Notes: generated by a model not told the origin, from the letters alone. 64,000 nt of DNA from Thiodubiliella sp900128405 (GCA_963682085.1 OY821614.1:248001-312000); one strand, 5' to 3'; positions 29,901 through 39,916 are shown, counted from the first letter of the stretch. Numbers and translations: made by a program.

Positions 29901-31085
29901 ATCAGCATTGATTTTATGATCATCACCAATACCACTCCAAACAATTGAAGTGGATAAACCAATCACTTTTACCGATACCGCAATAAGTTGTTCTGCCTTA
30001 TTGCCTGCAACATCAGTGGCAATAATAGTAACTTTGTGAGTCTCTATTTGGGTTTGTTTTTCCTTATATTTTAATTCACCAGTAGTATTGTCAATCGTAA
30101 ATTTTTCTTTTTGATCGCCGTCTTTTAAAGTGTAAGTAACTCTTTCCTCATTTGTTGTTGCCGTATATATTGTTGCTGATGCAGCGGTATCTTTTTTAAC
30201 ATTAACGGTAGTTAAACTGGTAAACACAGATTTTGTGGTATCTATGACAAGAGGTAAAGTTTCGTTAACATTAGTTACACTTAAGGTGCCACCAACTGCA
30301 TCAAGTTTCTTAATCTGAATGACATTAACAGCATAGGTGCCATCACTCAGCGTAAAACTATTACCTACGCCAGCAATGAAATTAACGCCACTATCAATGG
30401 AATACCGCCAAGCGCCATCTCCATCGACAGTAATCGTATTATCTTTGGTAATGCCATCGCTATCTGATAAACCTGTGTCTGTGAAGAAGGGGTTTGTATT
30501 TTTATCATCATCATCATCATCATCATCATTGCCATTATCACCATCACCATCACCATCATCATCATCATCATTGCCACTACTACTAGCAACCACAACAGCT
30601 GCAACCACAACAGCGGCTACAACCCCTATATTTGAAGTAATAACATCAGAAAAACTTTGAGTATCATCCGTGCTTACCGCACTAGATTCTGTAGAAACAA
30701 TAGATTGCTCACCATAAAAATACACGATTTGCGTGCCATCTTCTAAAGCGAAGGACGCATCAGCAACAATATGGTAAAGCCCACCATCTTCGGTGGGTAG
30801 AGAAACTAAACAAGATAAATCAGTTGCACAAACAGCAAAATAGTTGTCAAAAATAATAACGCCTTCTTCTAGTGCCACTTCTAAATCATCGTCGACTTTT
30901 TTGGCAATTAGACTTGACTTTTTAGCATCAAAATCTTTAGCGTTTAATTGATAAGCCGTGCCCGCTTGGACTTGAATATGTTGAACGCCTTTGGTGATAA
31001 AAATAACTTCTTCATTAAGTTTATCAGCGACTTTTTGCACTTTATTTTGTAATACCATAACTTGTTTTTGTGTTTTTACTTGCAT
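26949..31085 (-). CDS. P7: type-B Ig/cadherin/FG-GAP adhesin-like protein
   Basis: 1378 residues in I-C-B-I-C, seven blades (about 700-1180), RTX and type-B end. P7, P8 and P9 form a recent triplet: most of their N-terminal halves are almost identical at DNA level, while the propeller loops differ. P7 differs from P8 and P9 in its last cadherin module (DLQSTTVNVLVNAP instead of DQQQPITANISPNTP), consistent with gene conversion. Its linker has two long Asp runs encoded by repeated ATC on the plus strand (30501-30584). Blade 4 reads HSGWVSS and blade 5 ISEAVSS, so two blades deviate from the SGxS pattern. Shared Cys86/Cys92 are present. Confidence 0.93.
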   Translation of the reverse strand: MQVKTQKQVMVLQNKVQKVADKLNEEVIFITKGVQHIQVQAGTAYQLNAKDFDAKKSSLIAKKVDDDLEVALEEGVIIFDNYFAVCATDLSCLVSLPTEDGGLYHIVADASFALEDGTQIVYFYGEQSIVSTESSAVSTDDTQSFSDVITSNIGVVAAVVVAAVVVASSSGNDDDDDGDGDGDNGNDDDDDDDDKNTNPFFTDTGLSDSDGITKDNTITVDGDGAWRYSIDSGVNFIAGVGNSFTLSDGTYAVNVIQIKKLDAVGGTLSVTNVNETLPLVIDTTKSVFTSLTTVNVKKDTAASATIYTATTNEERVTYTLKDGDQKEKFTIDNTTGELKYKEKQTQIETHKVTIIATDVAGNKAEQLIAVSVKVIGLSTSIVWSGIGDDHKINADEMATTTLSGTVAIIGTVTSINISSIVFKQGDTIHTISNNLPSVDANDNTWTLDNNDTWTSQLTQGDYTVTVNLSGNSGSVTDSSSTTTAVDTVKPDQPAFDFVDTGLPDNDGITSNGVITVSNLEAGITWGYSTNGGTSFTNGINSSFTLNEGTYEANAIQIRQIDAVGNVSDISKITSPIIVDTTDPIFDLQSTTVNVLVNAPITTTVYDTQVTNLNGGTADEGITYSIKGTNADKFSITAGTGILTYKTIQTSVHDDTITIVATDIAGNKTEKSITVSVKNLAQGFYANGEKAFDFSGRSVSSAGDVNGDGLDDLIIGAAGVNINSVENVGRSYVVFGKIDSTVINLSSIVAGTGGFVINGDYSKGYSGRSVSSAGDVNGDGLDDLIVGAASIGINGNIKVGKSYVVFGKINSTAINLSSIAAGTGGFVINGDHGKGYSGRSVSSAGDVDGDGLDDLIIGAPGDEVVAPGNPYPEGKSYVVFGKKDNTNAVNLSSVVSGSGGFVINGEGTFAGRSHSGWVSSAGDVNGDGLDDLVIGAPGADPIGKNNAGKVFVVFGKKDDTNAVDLSTIESGTGGFVINGEKAGDLISEAVSSAGDVNGDGLDDLIIGAYETSPDGKVKAGKSFVVFGTADTDVIELSNVVSGSGGFVINGDKLEDFSGFSVSSAGDVNGDGLSDLIVGTFAASINGIGTYEGKSYVVFGKNNTNAVELSSIAAGTGGFIIYGENHDDASGYSVSSAGDVNGDGLDDLIVGAWGAGVSKVHSYTGRSYVIFGKTNTEAVNLANISKVENTAAHTIDFQGDTNTDKNDTLTGTSADELFVAGLGDDILTGNGGTDVFNAGAGDDTIIINNDNLAKLYSNTLASHLLARVDGGGNTDTLKLAGSDLNLDLTQIDNGRIQDIEIIDLTGSGDNTLKLNLNDLLDISSETNTLKVIGDSGDKVEATGFNKLTAGGVANGVTYDVYINASASTAQLWVDQDLTVV
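30501..30584. repeat. Triplet repeat encoding the Asp-rich linker of P7
   Basis: The longest pure run of ATC in the window, encoding consecutive Asp on the minus strand. P8 (34862-34925) and P9 (39245-39308) carry shortened versions of the same tract, showing recent length change among otherwise near-identical copies. Confidence 0.75.
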
Positions 31086-31164
31086 AATTACCTCTTTTTA
31101 ATTTTGTTTTATTTTTTTTGCTACCCTTATTCTATCTAGTTTAAAAAATAGAGTAATAGGCGTG

Positions 31165-31191
31165 ATTATATAATAGAATACTTATAACACC
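31165..31191 (-). promoter_or_regulatory. Promoter-like block of P7
   Basis: Minus-strand TATAAT (31170-31165) with AATACTTATAACACC (31177-31191). Confidence 0.4.
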
Positions 31192-31291
31192 TTAATGAAA
31201 AAAATAATTATTTCCATTTCCAAATAAGAACTTAAAATAAAGCACTGCATTTAGATCATTTTGGACGCTAATTTTTCAAAGTCAACACGCC

Positions 31292-31316
31292 TTTACCCCT
31301 TGACTAATGGAGTAAA
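31292..31316 (-). terminator. Conserved hairpin after P8
   Basis: TTTACCCC (31292-31299) and GGAGTAAA (31309-31316), 8 bp with one U-G wobble in minus-strand RNA, about 33 nt after the P8 stop. Confidence 0.4.
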
Positions 31317-31349
31317 AATAGCAACCAAAGGCAACAATAGAATAGTTAT

Positions 31350-34300
31350 CTAAACCACTGTCAAATCTTGATCTACCCATAATTGTGCAGTGGAGGCACT
31401 AGCGTTAATATAAACATCATAAGTAACCCCATTAGCAACACCACCTGCTGTTAATTTGTTAAATCCAGTTACTTCAACTTTATCACCTGAATCACCAATA
31501 ACTTTAAGCGTATTGGTTTCACTAGAAATATCTAACAAGTCATTAAGATTGAGTTTCAAGGTATTATCACCTGAACCTGTCAAATCAATGATTTCAATAT
31601 CTTGTATGCGACCATTGTCTATTTGAGTAAGGTCTAAGTTAAGGCTGGCACCTGCTAATTTCAGAGTATCCGTATTACCACCACCATCAACACGAGCGAG
31701 TAAATGACTAGCAAGTGTGTTGCTGTAGAGTTTAGCAAGGTTGTCGTCATTAATGATGATAGTATCATCACCTGCACCTGCATTAAACACATCAGTGCCA
31801 CCATTGCCTGTTAAGATATCATCGCCTAAACCAGCAACAAATAATTCATCAGCAGAGGTGCCTGTTAGTGTGTCATTTTTATCGGTATTAGTATCACCTT
31901 GAAAATCAATTGCATGTGCTGCGGTATTTTCGCCTTTGCTAATATTTGCCAAATTAACGGCTTCCGTATTGGTTTTTCCAAATATCACATAAGATCTACC
32001 TCTGAAGGAATCTGCCCAAAAAGTACCAACAATCAAATCATCCAAGCCATCGCCATTGACATCGCCTGCTGAAGAAACTGCGGAGCCACTGTAATCCTTA
32101 TTACTTTCACCATTGATAACAAAACCACCTGTGCCAGCTGCTATGCTTGATAAATCAACAGCATTTGTGTTATTCTTACCGAATACCACATAAGATTTAC
32201 CTTCGTAAGTCTTAATACCAGCGATACTTGCCCCAAAAGCACCAACAATCAAATCACTCAAACCATCGCCATTGACATCGCCTGCTGAGGAGACTGAAAA
32301 ACCACTACGATCCCCAATCCTCTCGCCATTGATAACAAAGCCACCCGAACCAGAGACTACATTTGATAACTCAATGACATCTGTATCGGCCGTGCCAAAC
32401 ACAACGAAAGAACTACCCGTCTTCACCTTTCCGTTAGGTTCTGCATGATAAGCTCCAATAATCAAATCATCTAAACCATCGCCATTGACATCGCCTGCTG
32501 AGGAGACTGTCTCACTGATAAAATCACCAGCCTTCTCACCATTAATAACAAAGCCACCCGTGCCAGATTCTATGGTTGATAAATCAACAGCACTTGTGTC
32601 ATCCTTCTTTCCAAATACAACGAAAACTTTACCTGCGTTATTTTTACCAATAGGGTCTGCTCCAGGAGCACCAATAACTAAATCATCCAAGCCATCACCA
32701 TTAACATCGCCTGCTGAGGAGACCCAACCACTACGACTTTCACCTGCGAAAGTACCCTCGCCATTGATAACAAAGCCACCCGAGCCACTTACGACGCTTG
32801 ATAAATTAACAGCATTTGTATTATCTTTCTTTCCAAATACCACATAAGATTTACCTTCTGGGTGGTTGCCCAGACCCCAAACATCATAACCAGGAGCACC
32901 AATAATCAAATCATCTAAACCATCACCATCTACATCGCCTGCTGAGGAGACTGAACGACCACTAAAACCTTTGCTATGATCACCATTGATAACAAAGCCA
33001 CCTGTGCCTGCTGCTATGCTTGATAAATTAATGGCAGTTGAGTTAATCTTGCCAAATACCACATAAGATTTACCTACTTGGGCATTACCATTGATACCTA
33101 CTGAAGAAGCACCAACAATCAAATCATCTAAGCCATCACCGTTGACATCACCTGCGGTGGAGACTGAGGAACCATTCTTCTCGCCATTGATAGAAAAACC
33201 ACCTGTGCCTGCTGCTATGCTTGATAAATTAATGGCAGTTGAGTTAATCTTGCCAAATACCACATAAGATCTACCTGTGTCGTTATTTACTCCAGTAGCA
33301 CTAATAATCAAATCATCCAAACCATCACCATTGACATCGCCTGCTGAGGAGATTCTAGAGCCACTAAAATCCAAAGCATTTACACCATTGATAGAAAAAC
33401 CTTGTGCTGAGTTTTTTACTGATACAGTAATAGATTTCTCTGTCTTGTTGCCTGCAATATCGGTAGCAACAATGGTAATTGTGTCATCATGCACCGAGGT
33501 TTGTATTGTTTTGTAGGTTAGTATTCCAGTGCCAGCAGTAATCGAAAATTTATCGACATTTGTCCCTTTTATGCTATAAGTAATACCTTCATCTGCAGTG
33601 CCACCATTAAGGTTAGTTACTTGAGCATCATAAACAGTAGTTGTAATAGGAGTATTGGGAGAAATATTAGCTGTAATAGGTTGTTGCTGGTCAAATATTG
33701 GGTCTGTGGTATCTACGATAATAGGCGAAGTGATTTTACTTATATCTGAGACATTACCAACTGCATCGATTTGCCTAATCTGAATGGCATTAGCCTCATA
33801 AGTGCCTTCGTTCAGCGTAAAACTACTATTTATACCATTAGTGAAACTAGTGCCACCATTGGTAGAGTATCCCCAAGTTATGCCCGCTTCTAAATTGCTA
33901 ACAGTAATCACGCCATTACTGGTAATGCCATCGTTATCTGGCAGACCTGTATCTACAAAGTCAAATGCTGGTTGATCTGGTTTGACTGTGTCAACCGCTG
34001 TTGTTGTTGTTGAACTTGAATCCGTAACACTACCACTATTACCAGAAAGGTTAACGGTAACCGTGTAATCACCTTGGGTAAGTTGTGAAGTCCAAGTGTC
34101 GTTATTGTCTAAAGTCCAAGTGTTATCATTCGCATCAACACTTGGAAGATTGTTACTAATTGTATGAATAGTATCACCTTGTTTAAAGACAATACTACTA
34201 ATGTTTATTGAAGTTACTGTGCCAATGATTGCAACTGTGCCACTTAAAGTAGTTGTCGCCATCTCATCAGCATTGATTTTATGATCATCACCAATACCAC

Positions 34301-35426
34301 TCCAAACAATTGAAGTGGATAAACCAATCACTTTTACCGATACCGCAATAAGTTGTTCTGCCTTATTGCCTGCAACATCAGTGGCAATAATAGTAACTTT
34401 GTGAGTCTCTATTTGGGTTTGTTTTTCCTTATATTTTAATTCACCAGTAGTATTGTCAATCGTAAATTTTTCTTTTTGATCGCCGTCTTTTAAAGTGTAA
34501 GTAACTCTTTCCTCATTTGTTGTTGCCGTATATATTGTTGCTGATGCAGCGGTATCTTTTTTAACATTAACGGTAGTTAAACTGGTAAACACAGATTTTG
34601 TGGTATCTATGACAAGAGGTAAAGTTTCGTTAACATTAGTTACACTTAAGGTGCCACCAACTGCATCAAGTTTCTTAATCTGAATGACATTAACAGCATA
34701 GGTGCCATCACTCAGCGTAAAACTATTACCTACGCCAGCAATGAAATTAACGCCACTATCAATGGAATACTGCCAAGCACCATCTCCATCGACAGTAATC
34801 GTATTATCTTTGGTAATGCCATCGCTATCTGATAAACCTGTGTCTGTGAAGAAGGGGTTTGTATCATCATCATCGTTATCACCATTGCCATTATCACCAT
34901 CACCATCATCATTGCCACTACTACTAGCAACCACAACAGCTGCAACCACAACAGCGGCTACAACCCCTATATTTGAAGTAATAACATCAGAAAAACTTTG
35001 AGTATCATCCGTGCTTACCGCACTAGATTCTGTAGAAACAATAGACTGCTCACCATAAAAATACACAATTTGCGTGCCATCTTCTAAAGTAAAGGATGCA
35101 TCAGCAACAATATGGTAAAGCCCACCATCTTCGGTGGGTAAAGAAACTAAACAAGATAAATCAGTTGCACAAACAGCAAAATAGTTGTCAAAAATAATAA
35201 CGCCTTCTTCTAGTGCCACTTCTAAATCATCGCCGACTTTTTTGGCAATTAGACTTGACTTTTTAGCATCAAAATCTTTAGCGTTTAATTGATAAGCCGT
35301 GCCCGCTTGGACTTGAATATGTTGAACGCCTTTGGTAATAAAAATAACTTCTTCGTTGAGTTTATCAGCGACTTTTTGCGCTTTATTTTGTAATGCCATA
35401 ACTTGTTTTTGTGTTTTTACTTGCAT
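31350..35426 (-). CDS. P8: type-B Ig/cadherin/FG-GAP adhesin-like protein
   Basis: 1358 residues in I-C-B-I-C, seven blades (about 690-1160), RTX and type-B end. Near-identical to P9 from the N-terminus through the last cadherin module, including a TTT insertion in SSSTTTTAVDT that P7 lacks. Its propeller is the most deviant of the triplet: blade 1 reads FSGSRISSAGD, and blade 2 has a shortened loop (GEKNGSSVS) with an STAGDVNGDG backbone typical of type-A genes. That suggests a small conversion tract from a type-A gene within a type-B propeller. The linker is short (GDGDNGNGDNDDDD). Confidence 0.93.
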   Translation of the reverse strand: MQVKTQKQVMALQNKAQKVADKLNEEVIFITKGVQHIQVQAGTAYQLNAKDFDAKKSSLIAKKVGDDLEVALEEGVIIFDNYFAVCATDLSCLVSLPTEDGGLYHIVADASFTLEDGTQIVYFYGEQSIVSTESSAVSTDDTQSFSDVITSNIGVVAAVVVAAVVVASSSGNDDGDGDNGNGDNDDDDTNPFFTDTGLSDSDGITKDNTITVDGDGAWQYSIDSGVNFIAGVGNSFTLSDGTYAVNVIQIKKLDAVGGTLSVTNVNETLPLVIDTTKSVFTSLTTVNVKKDTAASATIYTATTNEERVTYTLKDGDQKEKFTIDNTTGELKYKEKQTQIETHKVTIIATDVAGNKAEQLIAVSVKVIGLSTSIVWSGIGDDHKINADEMATTTLSGTVAIIGTVTSINISSIVFKQGDTIHTISNNLPSVDANDNTWTLDNNDTWTSQLTQGDYTVTVNLSGNSGSVTDSSSTTTTAVDTVKPDQPAFDFVDTGLPDNDGITSNGVITVSNLEAGITWGYSTNGGTSFTNGINSSFTLNEGTYEANAIQIRQIDAVGNVSDISKITSPIIVDTTDPIFDQQQPITANISPNTPITTTVYDAQVTNLNGGTADEGITYSIKGTNVDKFSITAGTGILTYKTIQTSVHDDTITIVATDIAGNKTEKSITVSVKNSAQGFSINGVNALDFSGSRISSAGDVNGDGLDDLIISATGVNNDTGRSYVVFGKINSTAINLSSIAAGTGGFSINGEKNGSSVSTAGDVNGDGLDDLIVGASSVGINGNAQVGKSYVVFGKINSTAINLSSIAAGTGGFVINGDHSKGFSGRSVSSAGDVDGDGLDDLIIGAPGYDVWGLGNHPEGKSYVVFGKKDNTNAVNLSSVVSGSGGFVINGEGTFAGESRSGWVSSAGDVNGDGLDDLVIGAPGADPIGKNNAGKVFVVFGKKDDTSAVDLSTIESGTGGFVINGEKAGDFISETVSSAGDVNGDGLDDLIIGAYHAEPNGKVKTGSSFVVFGTADTDVIELSNVVSGSGGFVINGERIGDRSGFSVSSAGDVNGDGLSDLIVGAFGASIAGIKTYEGKSYVVFGKNNTNAVDLSSIAAGTGGFVINGESNKDYSGSAVSSAGDVNGDGLDDLIVGTFWADSFRGRSYVIFGKTNTEAVNLANISKGENTAAHAIDFQGDTNTDKNDTLTGTSADELFVAGLGDDILTGNGGTDVFNAGAGDDTIIINDDNLAKLYSNTLASHLLARVDGGGNTDTLKLAGASLNLDLTQIDNGRIQDIEIIDLTGSGDNTLKLNLNDLLDISSETNTLKVIGDSGDKVEVTGFNKLTAGGVANGVTYDVYINASASTAQLWVDQDLTVV

Positions 35427-35505
35427 AATTACCTCTTTTTAATTTTGTTCTATTTTTTTTGCTACCCTTATTCTATCTAGTTTAAAAAATAGAGTAATAG
35501 GCGTG

Positions 35506-35532
35506 ATTATATAATAGAATACTTATAACACC
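35506..35532 (-). promoter_or_regulatory. Promoter-like block of P8
   Basis: Minus-strand TATAAT (35511-35506) with AATACTTATAACACC (35518-35532). Confidence 0.4.
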
Positions 35533-35632
35533 TTAATGAAAAAGATAATTATTTTCATTTCCAAATAAGAACTTAAAATAAAGCGCTGCATTTAGATCAT
35601 TTTGGACGCTAATTTTTCAAAGTCAACACGCC

Positions 35633-35657
35633 TTTGCCCCTTGACTAATGGAGTAAA
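35633..35657 (-). terminator. Conserved hairpin after P9 (one mismatch)
   Basis: TTTGCCCC (35633-35640) and GGAGTAAA (35650-35657). It has one A-C mismatch plus one U-G wobble in minus-strand RNA, so it is the least stable copy after an intact type-B gene. Confidence 0.33.
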
Positions 35658-35690
35658 AATAGCAACCAAAGGCAACAATAGGATAGTTGT

Positions 35691-38600
35691 CTAAACCACT
35701 GTCAAATCTTGATCTACCCATAATTGTGCAGTGGAGGCACTAGCGTTAATATAAACATCATAAGTAACCCCATTAGCAACACCACCTGCTGTTAATTTGT
35801 TAAATCCAGTCGCCTCAACTTTATCACCTGAATCACCAATAACTCTAAGCGTATTGGTTTCACTAGAAATATCTAACAAGTCATTAAGATTAAGTTTCAA
35901 GGTATTATCACCTGAACCTGTCAAATCAATGATTTCAATATCTTGTATGCGACCATTGTCTATTTGAGTAAGGTCTAAGTTAAGATCTGAACCCGCTAAT
36001 TTCAGAGTATCCGTATTACCACCACCATCAACACGAGCGAGTAAATGACTAGCAAGTGTGTTGCTATAGAGTTTAGCAAGGTTGTCGTCATTAATGATGA
36101 TAGTATCATCACCTGCACCTGCATTAAACACATCAGTGCCACCATTGCCTGTTAAGATATCATCGCCTAAACCAGCAACAAATAATTCATCAGCAGAGGT
36201 GCCTGTTAGTGTGTCATTTTTATCGGTATTAGTATCACCTTGAAAATCAATTGCATGTGCTGCGGTATTTTCGACTTTGCTAATATTTGCCAAATTAACG
36301 GCTTCCGTATTGGTTTTTCCAAATATCACATAAGATCTACCTGTATAGGTGTTTACCTTAGAAACACCAGCCCCCCAAGCACCAACAATTAAATCATCCA
36401 AGCCATCGCCATTGACATCGCCTGCTGAGGAGACTGAATAACCACTAGCATCATTACGATTCTCGCCATAGATAATAAAACCACCTGTGCCAGCTGCTAT
36501 GCTTGATAATTCAACAGCATTCGTGTTATTTTTACCGAATACCACATAAGATTTACCTTCGTAAGTCCCAATACCATTAATACTTGCCGCAAGAGTACCA
36601 ACAATCAAATCACTCAAACCATCGCCATTGACATCGCCTGCTGAGGAGACTGAAAAACCACTAAAATCTTCAAGCTTATCGCCATTGATAACAAAGCCAC
36701 CCGAACCAGAGACTACATTTGATAACTCAATGACATCTGTATCGGCCGTGCCAAACACAACGAAAGATTTACCCGTCTTTATCTTTCCGTCAGGGCTTGC
36801 GTCATGAGCTCCAATAATCAAATCATCTAAACCATCGCCATTGACATCGCCTGCTGAGGAGACTGCCTCACTGATAAAATCACCAGCCTTCTCACCATTA
36901 ATAACAAAGCCACCCGTGCCAGATTCTATGGTTGATAAATCAACAGCATTTGTGTCATCCTTCTTTCCAAATACAACGAAAACTTTACCTGCGTTATTTT
37001 TACCAATAGGGTCTGCTCCAGGAGCACCAATAACTAAATCATCCAAGCCATCACCATTAACATCGCCTGCTGAGGAGACCCAACCACTACGACTTCTACC
37101 TGCGAAAGTGCCCTCGCCATTGATAACAAAGCCACCCGAGCCACTTACGACGCTTGATAAATTAACAGCATTTGTATTATCTTTCTTTCCAAATACCACA
37201 TAAGATTTACCTTCTGGGTAGGGGTTGCCCGGACCCAAAATATCATCACCAGGAGCACCAATAATCAAATCATCTAAACCATCACCATTTACATCGCCTG
37301 CTGAGGAGACTGAGCGACCACTATAACCTTCGCTATGATCACCATTGATAACAAAGCCACCTGTGCCAGCTACTATGCTTGATAAATTAATGGCAGTTGA
37401 GTTAATCTTGCCAAATACCACATAAGATTTACCTGCTTTGGCATTACCATTGATACCTGTTGAAGAAGCACCAACAATCAAATCATCCAAGCCATCGCCG
37501 TTGACATCACCTGCTGAGGAGACTGAGCGACCACTATAACCTTCGCTATGATCACCATTGATAACAAAGCCACCTGTGCCAGCTACTATGCTTGATAAAT
37601 TAATGACAGTTGAGTCAATCTTGCCAAATACCACATAAGATCTACCTACATTCTCAACACTATTGATATCTACTCCAGAAGCACCAATAATCAAATCATC
37701 CAAACCATCACCATTGACATCGCCTGCTGAGGAGACTGAAAAGCCACTAAAATCAAGAGCTTTCTCGCCATTGGCATAAAAACCTTGTGCTGAGTTTTTT
37801 ACTGATACAGTAATAGATTTCTCTGTCTTGTTGCCTGCAATATCGGTAGCAACAATGGTAATTGTGTCATCATGCACCGAGGTTTGTATTGTTTTGTAGG
37901 TTAGTATTCCAGTGCCAGCAGTAATCGAAAATTTATCGGCATTTGTCCCTTTTATGCTATAAGTAATACCTTCATCTGCAATGCCACCATTAAGGTTAGT
38001 TACTTGAGCATCATAAACAGTAGTTGTAATAGGAGTATTGGGAGAAATATTAGCTGTAATAGGTTGTTGCTGGTCAAATATTGGGTCTGTGGTATCTACG
38101 ATAATAGGCGAAGTGATTTTACTTATATCTGAGACATTACCAACTGCATCGATTTGCCTAATCTGAATGGCATTAGCCTCATAAGTGCCTTCGTTCAGCG
38201 TAAAACTACTATTTATACCATTAGTGAAACTAGTGCCACCATTGGTAGAGTATCCCCAAGTTATGCCTGCTTCTAAATTGCTAACAGTAATCACGCCATT
38301 ACTGGTAATGCCATCGTTATCTGGCAGACCTGTATCTACAAAGTCAAATGCTGGTTGATCTGGTTTGACTGTGTCAACCGCTGTTGTTGTTGTTGAACTT
38401 GAATCCGTAACACTACCACTATTACCAGAAAGGTTAACGGTAACCGTGTAATCACCTTGGGTAAGTTGTGAAGTCCAAGTGTCGTTATTGTCTAAAGTCC
38501 AAGTGTTATCATTCGCATCAACACTTGGAAGATTGTTACTAATTGTATGAATAGTATCACCTTGTTTAAAGACAATACTACTAATGTTTATTGAAGTTAC

Positions 38601-39809
38601 TGTGCCAATGATTGCAACTGTGCCACTTAAAGTAGTTGTCGCCATCTCATCAGCATTGATTTTATGATCATCACCAATACCACTCCAAACAATTGAAGTG
38701 GATAAACCAATCACTTTTACCGATACCGCAATAAGTTGTTCTGCCTTATTGCCTGCAACATCAGTGGCAATAATAGTAACTTTGTGAGTCTCTATTTGGG
38801 TTTGTTTTTCCTTATATTTTAATTCACCAGTAGTATTGTCAATCGTAAATTTTTCTTTTTGATCGCCGTCTTTTAAAGTGTAAGTAACTCTTTCCTCATT
38901 TGTTGTTGCCGTATATATTGTTGCTGATGCAACAGTATCTTTTTTAACATTAACGGTAGTTAAACTGGTAAACACAGATTTTGTGGTATCTATGACAAGA
39001 GGTAAAGTTTCGTTAACATTAGTTACACTTAAGGTGCCACCAGCTGCATCAAGTTTCTTAATCTGAATGACATTAACAGCATAGGTGCCATCACTCAGCG
39101 TAAAACTATTACCTACGCCAGCAATGAAATTAACGCCACTATCAATGGAATACCGCCAAGCGCCATCTCCATCGACAGTAATCGTATTATCTTTGGTAAT
39201 GCCATCGCTATCTGATAAACCTGTGTCTGTGAAGAAGGGGTTTGTATCATCATCATCGTTATCACCATTGCCATTATCACCATCACCATCATCATTGCCA
39301 CTACTACTAGCAACCACAACAGCTGCAACCACAACAGCGGCTACAACCCCTATATTTGAAGTAATAACATCAGAAAAACTTTGAGTATCATCCGTGCTTA
39401 CCGCACTAGATTCTGTAGAAACAATAGATTGCTCACCATAAAAATACACGATTTGCGTGCCATCTTCTAAAGTAAAGGACGCATCAGCAACAATATGGTA
39501 AAGCCCACCATCTTCGGTGGGTAAAGAAACTAAACAAGATAAATCAGTTGCACAAACAGCAAAATAGTTGTCAAAAATAATAACGCCTTCTTCTAATGCC
39601 ACTTCTAAATCATCGTCGACTTTTTTGGCAATTAGACTTGACTTTTTAGCATCAAAATCTTTAGCATTTAATTGATAAGCCGTGCCCGCTTGGACTTGAA
39701 TATGTTGAACACCTTTGGTGATAAAAATAACTTCTTCGTTGAGTTTATCAGCGACTTTTTGCGCTTTATTTTGTAATGCCATAACTTGTTTTTGTGTTTT
39801 TACTTGCAT
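35691..39809 (-). CDS. P9: type-B Ig/cadherin/FG-GAP adhesin-like protein
   Basis: 1372 residues in I-C-B-I-C, seven blades (about 700-1175), RTX and type-B end. The stalk is nearly identical to P8, whereas the propeller is closer to P7: blades 6 and 7 of P7 and P9 share KLEDFSGFS and ASGYSVSS with only a few changes. P9 is thus a P8-like stalk joined to a P7-like head. Blades 2 and 3 are almost exact repeats of each other (GDHSEGYSGRSVSS). The start MQVKTQKQVMAL follows AGAGGT. Confidence 0.93.
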   Translation of the reverse strand: MQVKTQKQVMALQNKAQKVADKLNEEVIFITKGVQHIQVQAGTAYQLNAKDFDAKKSSLIAKKVDDDLEVALEEGVIIFDNYFAVCATDLSCLVSLPTEDGGLYHIVADASFTLEDGTQIVYFYGEQSIVSTESSAVSTDDTQSFSDVITSNIGVVAAVVVAAVVVASSSGNDDGDGDNGNGDNDDDDTNPFFTDTGLSDSDGITKDNTITVDGDGAWRYSIDSGVNFIAGVGNSFTLSDGTYAVNVIQIKKLDAAGGTLSVTNVNETLPLVIDTTKSVFTSLTTVNVKKDTVASATIYTATTNEERVTYTLKDGDQKEKFTIDNTTGELKYKEKQTQIETHKVTIIATDVAGNKAEQLIAVSVKVIGLSTSIVWSGIGDDHKINADEMATTTLSGTVAIIGTVTSINISSIVFKQGDTIHTISNNLPSVDANDNTWTLDNNDTWTSQLTQGDYTVTVNLSGNSGSVTDSSSTTTTAVDTVKPDQPAFDFVDTGLPDNDGITSNGVITVSNLEAGITWGYSTNGGTSFTNGINSSFTLNEGTYEANAIQIRQIDAVGNVSDISKITSPIIVDTTDPIFDQQQPITANISPNTPITTTVYDAQVTNLNGGIADEGITYSIKGTNADKFSITAGTGILTYKTIQTSVHDDTITIVATDIAGNKTEKSITVSVKNSAQGFYANGEKALDFSGFSVSSAGDVNGDGLDDLIIGASGVDINSVENVGRSYVVFGKIDSTVINLSSIVAGTGGFVINGDHSEGYSGRSVSSAGDVNGDGLDDLIVGASSTGINGNAKAGKSYVVFGKINSTAINLSSIVAGTGGFVINGDHSEGYSGRSVSSAGDVNGDGLDDLIIGAPGDDILGPGNPYPEGKSYVVFGKKDNTNAVNLSSVVSGSGGFVINGEGTFAGRSRSGWVSSAGDVNGDGLDDLVIGAPGADPIGKNNAGKVFVVFGKKDDTNAVDLSTIESGTGGFVINGEKAGDFISEAVSSAGDVNGDGLDDLIIGAHDASPDGKIKTGKSFVVFGTADTDVIELSNVVSGSGGFVINGDKLEDFSGFSVSSAGDVNGDGLSDLIVGTLAASINGIGTYEGKSYVVFGKNNTNAVELSSIAAGTGGFIIYGENRNDASGYSVSSAGDVNGDGLDDLIVGAWGAGVSKVNTYTGRSYVIFGKTNTEAVNLANISKVENTAAHAIDFQGDTNTDKNDTLTGTSADELFVAGLGDDILTGNGGTDVFNAGAGDDTIIINDDNLAKLYSNTLASHLLARVDGGGNTDTLKLAGSDLNLDLTQIDNGRIQDIEIIDLTGSGDNTLKLNLNDLLDISSETNTLRVIGDSGDKVEATGFNKLTAGGVANGVTYDVYINASASTAQLWVDQDLTVV

Positions 39810-39889
39810 AATTACCTCTTTTTAATTTTGTTCTATTTTTTTTTGCTACCCTTATTCTATCTAGTTTAAAAAATAGAGTAATAGGCGTA

Positions 39890-39916
39890 ATTATATAATA
39901 GAATATTTATAACACC
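39890..39916 (-). promoter_or_regulatory. Promoter-like block of P9
   Basis: Minus-strand TATAAT (39895-39890) with AATATTTATAACACC (39902-39916). Confidence 0.4.

Noticed and set aside
30365..30610. Methionine-rich minus-strand ORF across the P7 linker
   Set aside because: It is an alternative-frame reading of the Asp-coding triplet repeat inside P7.
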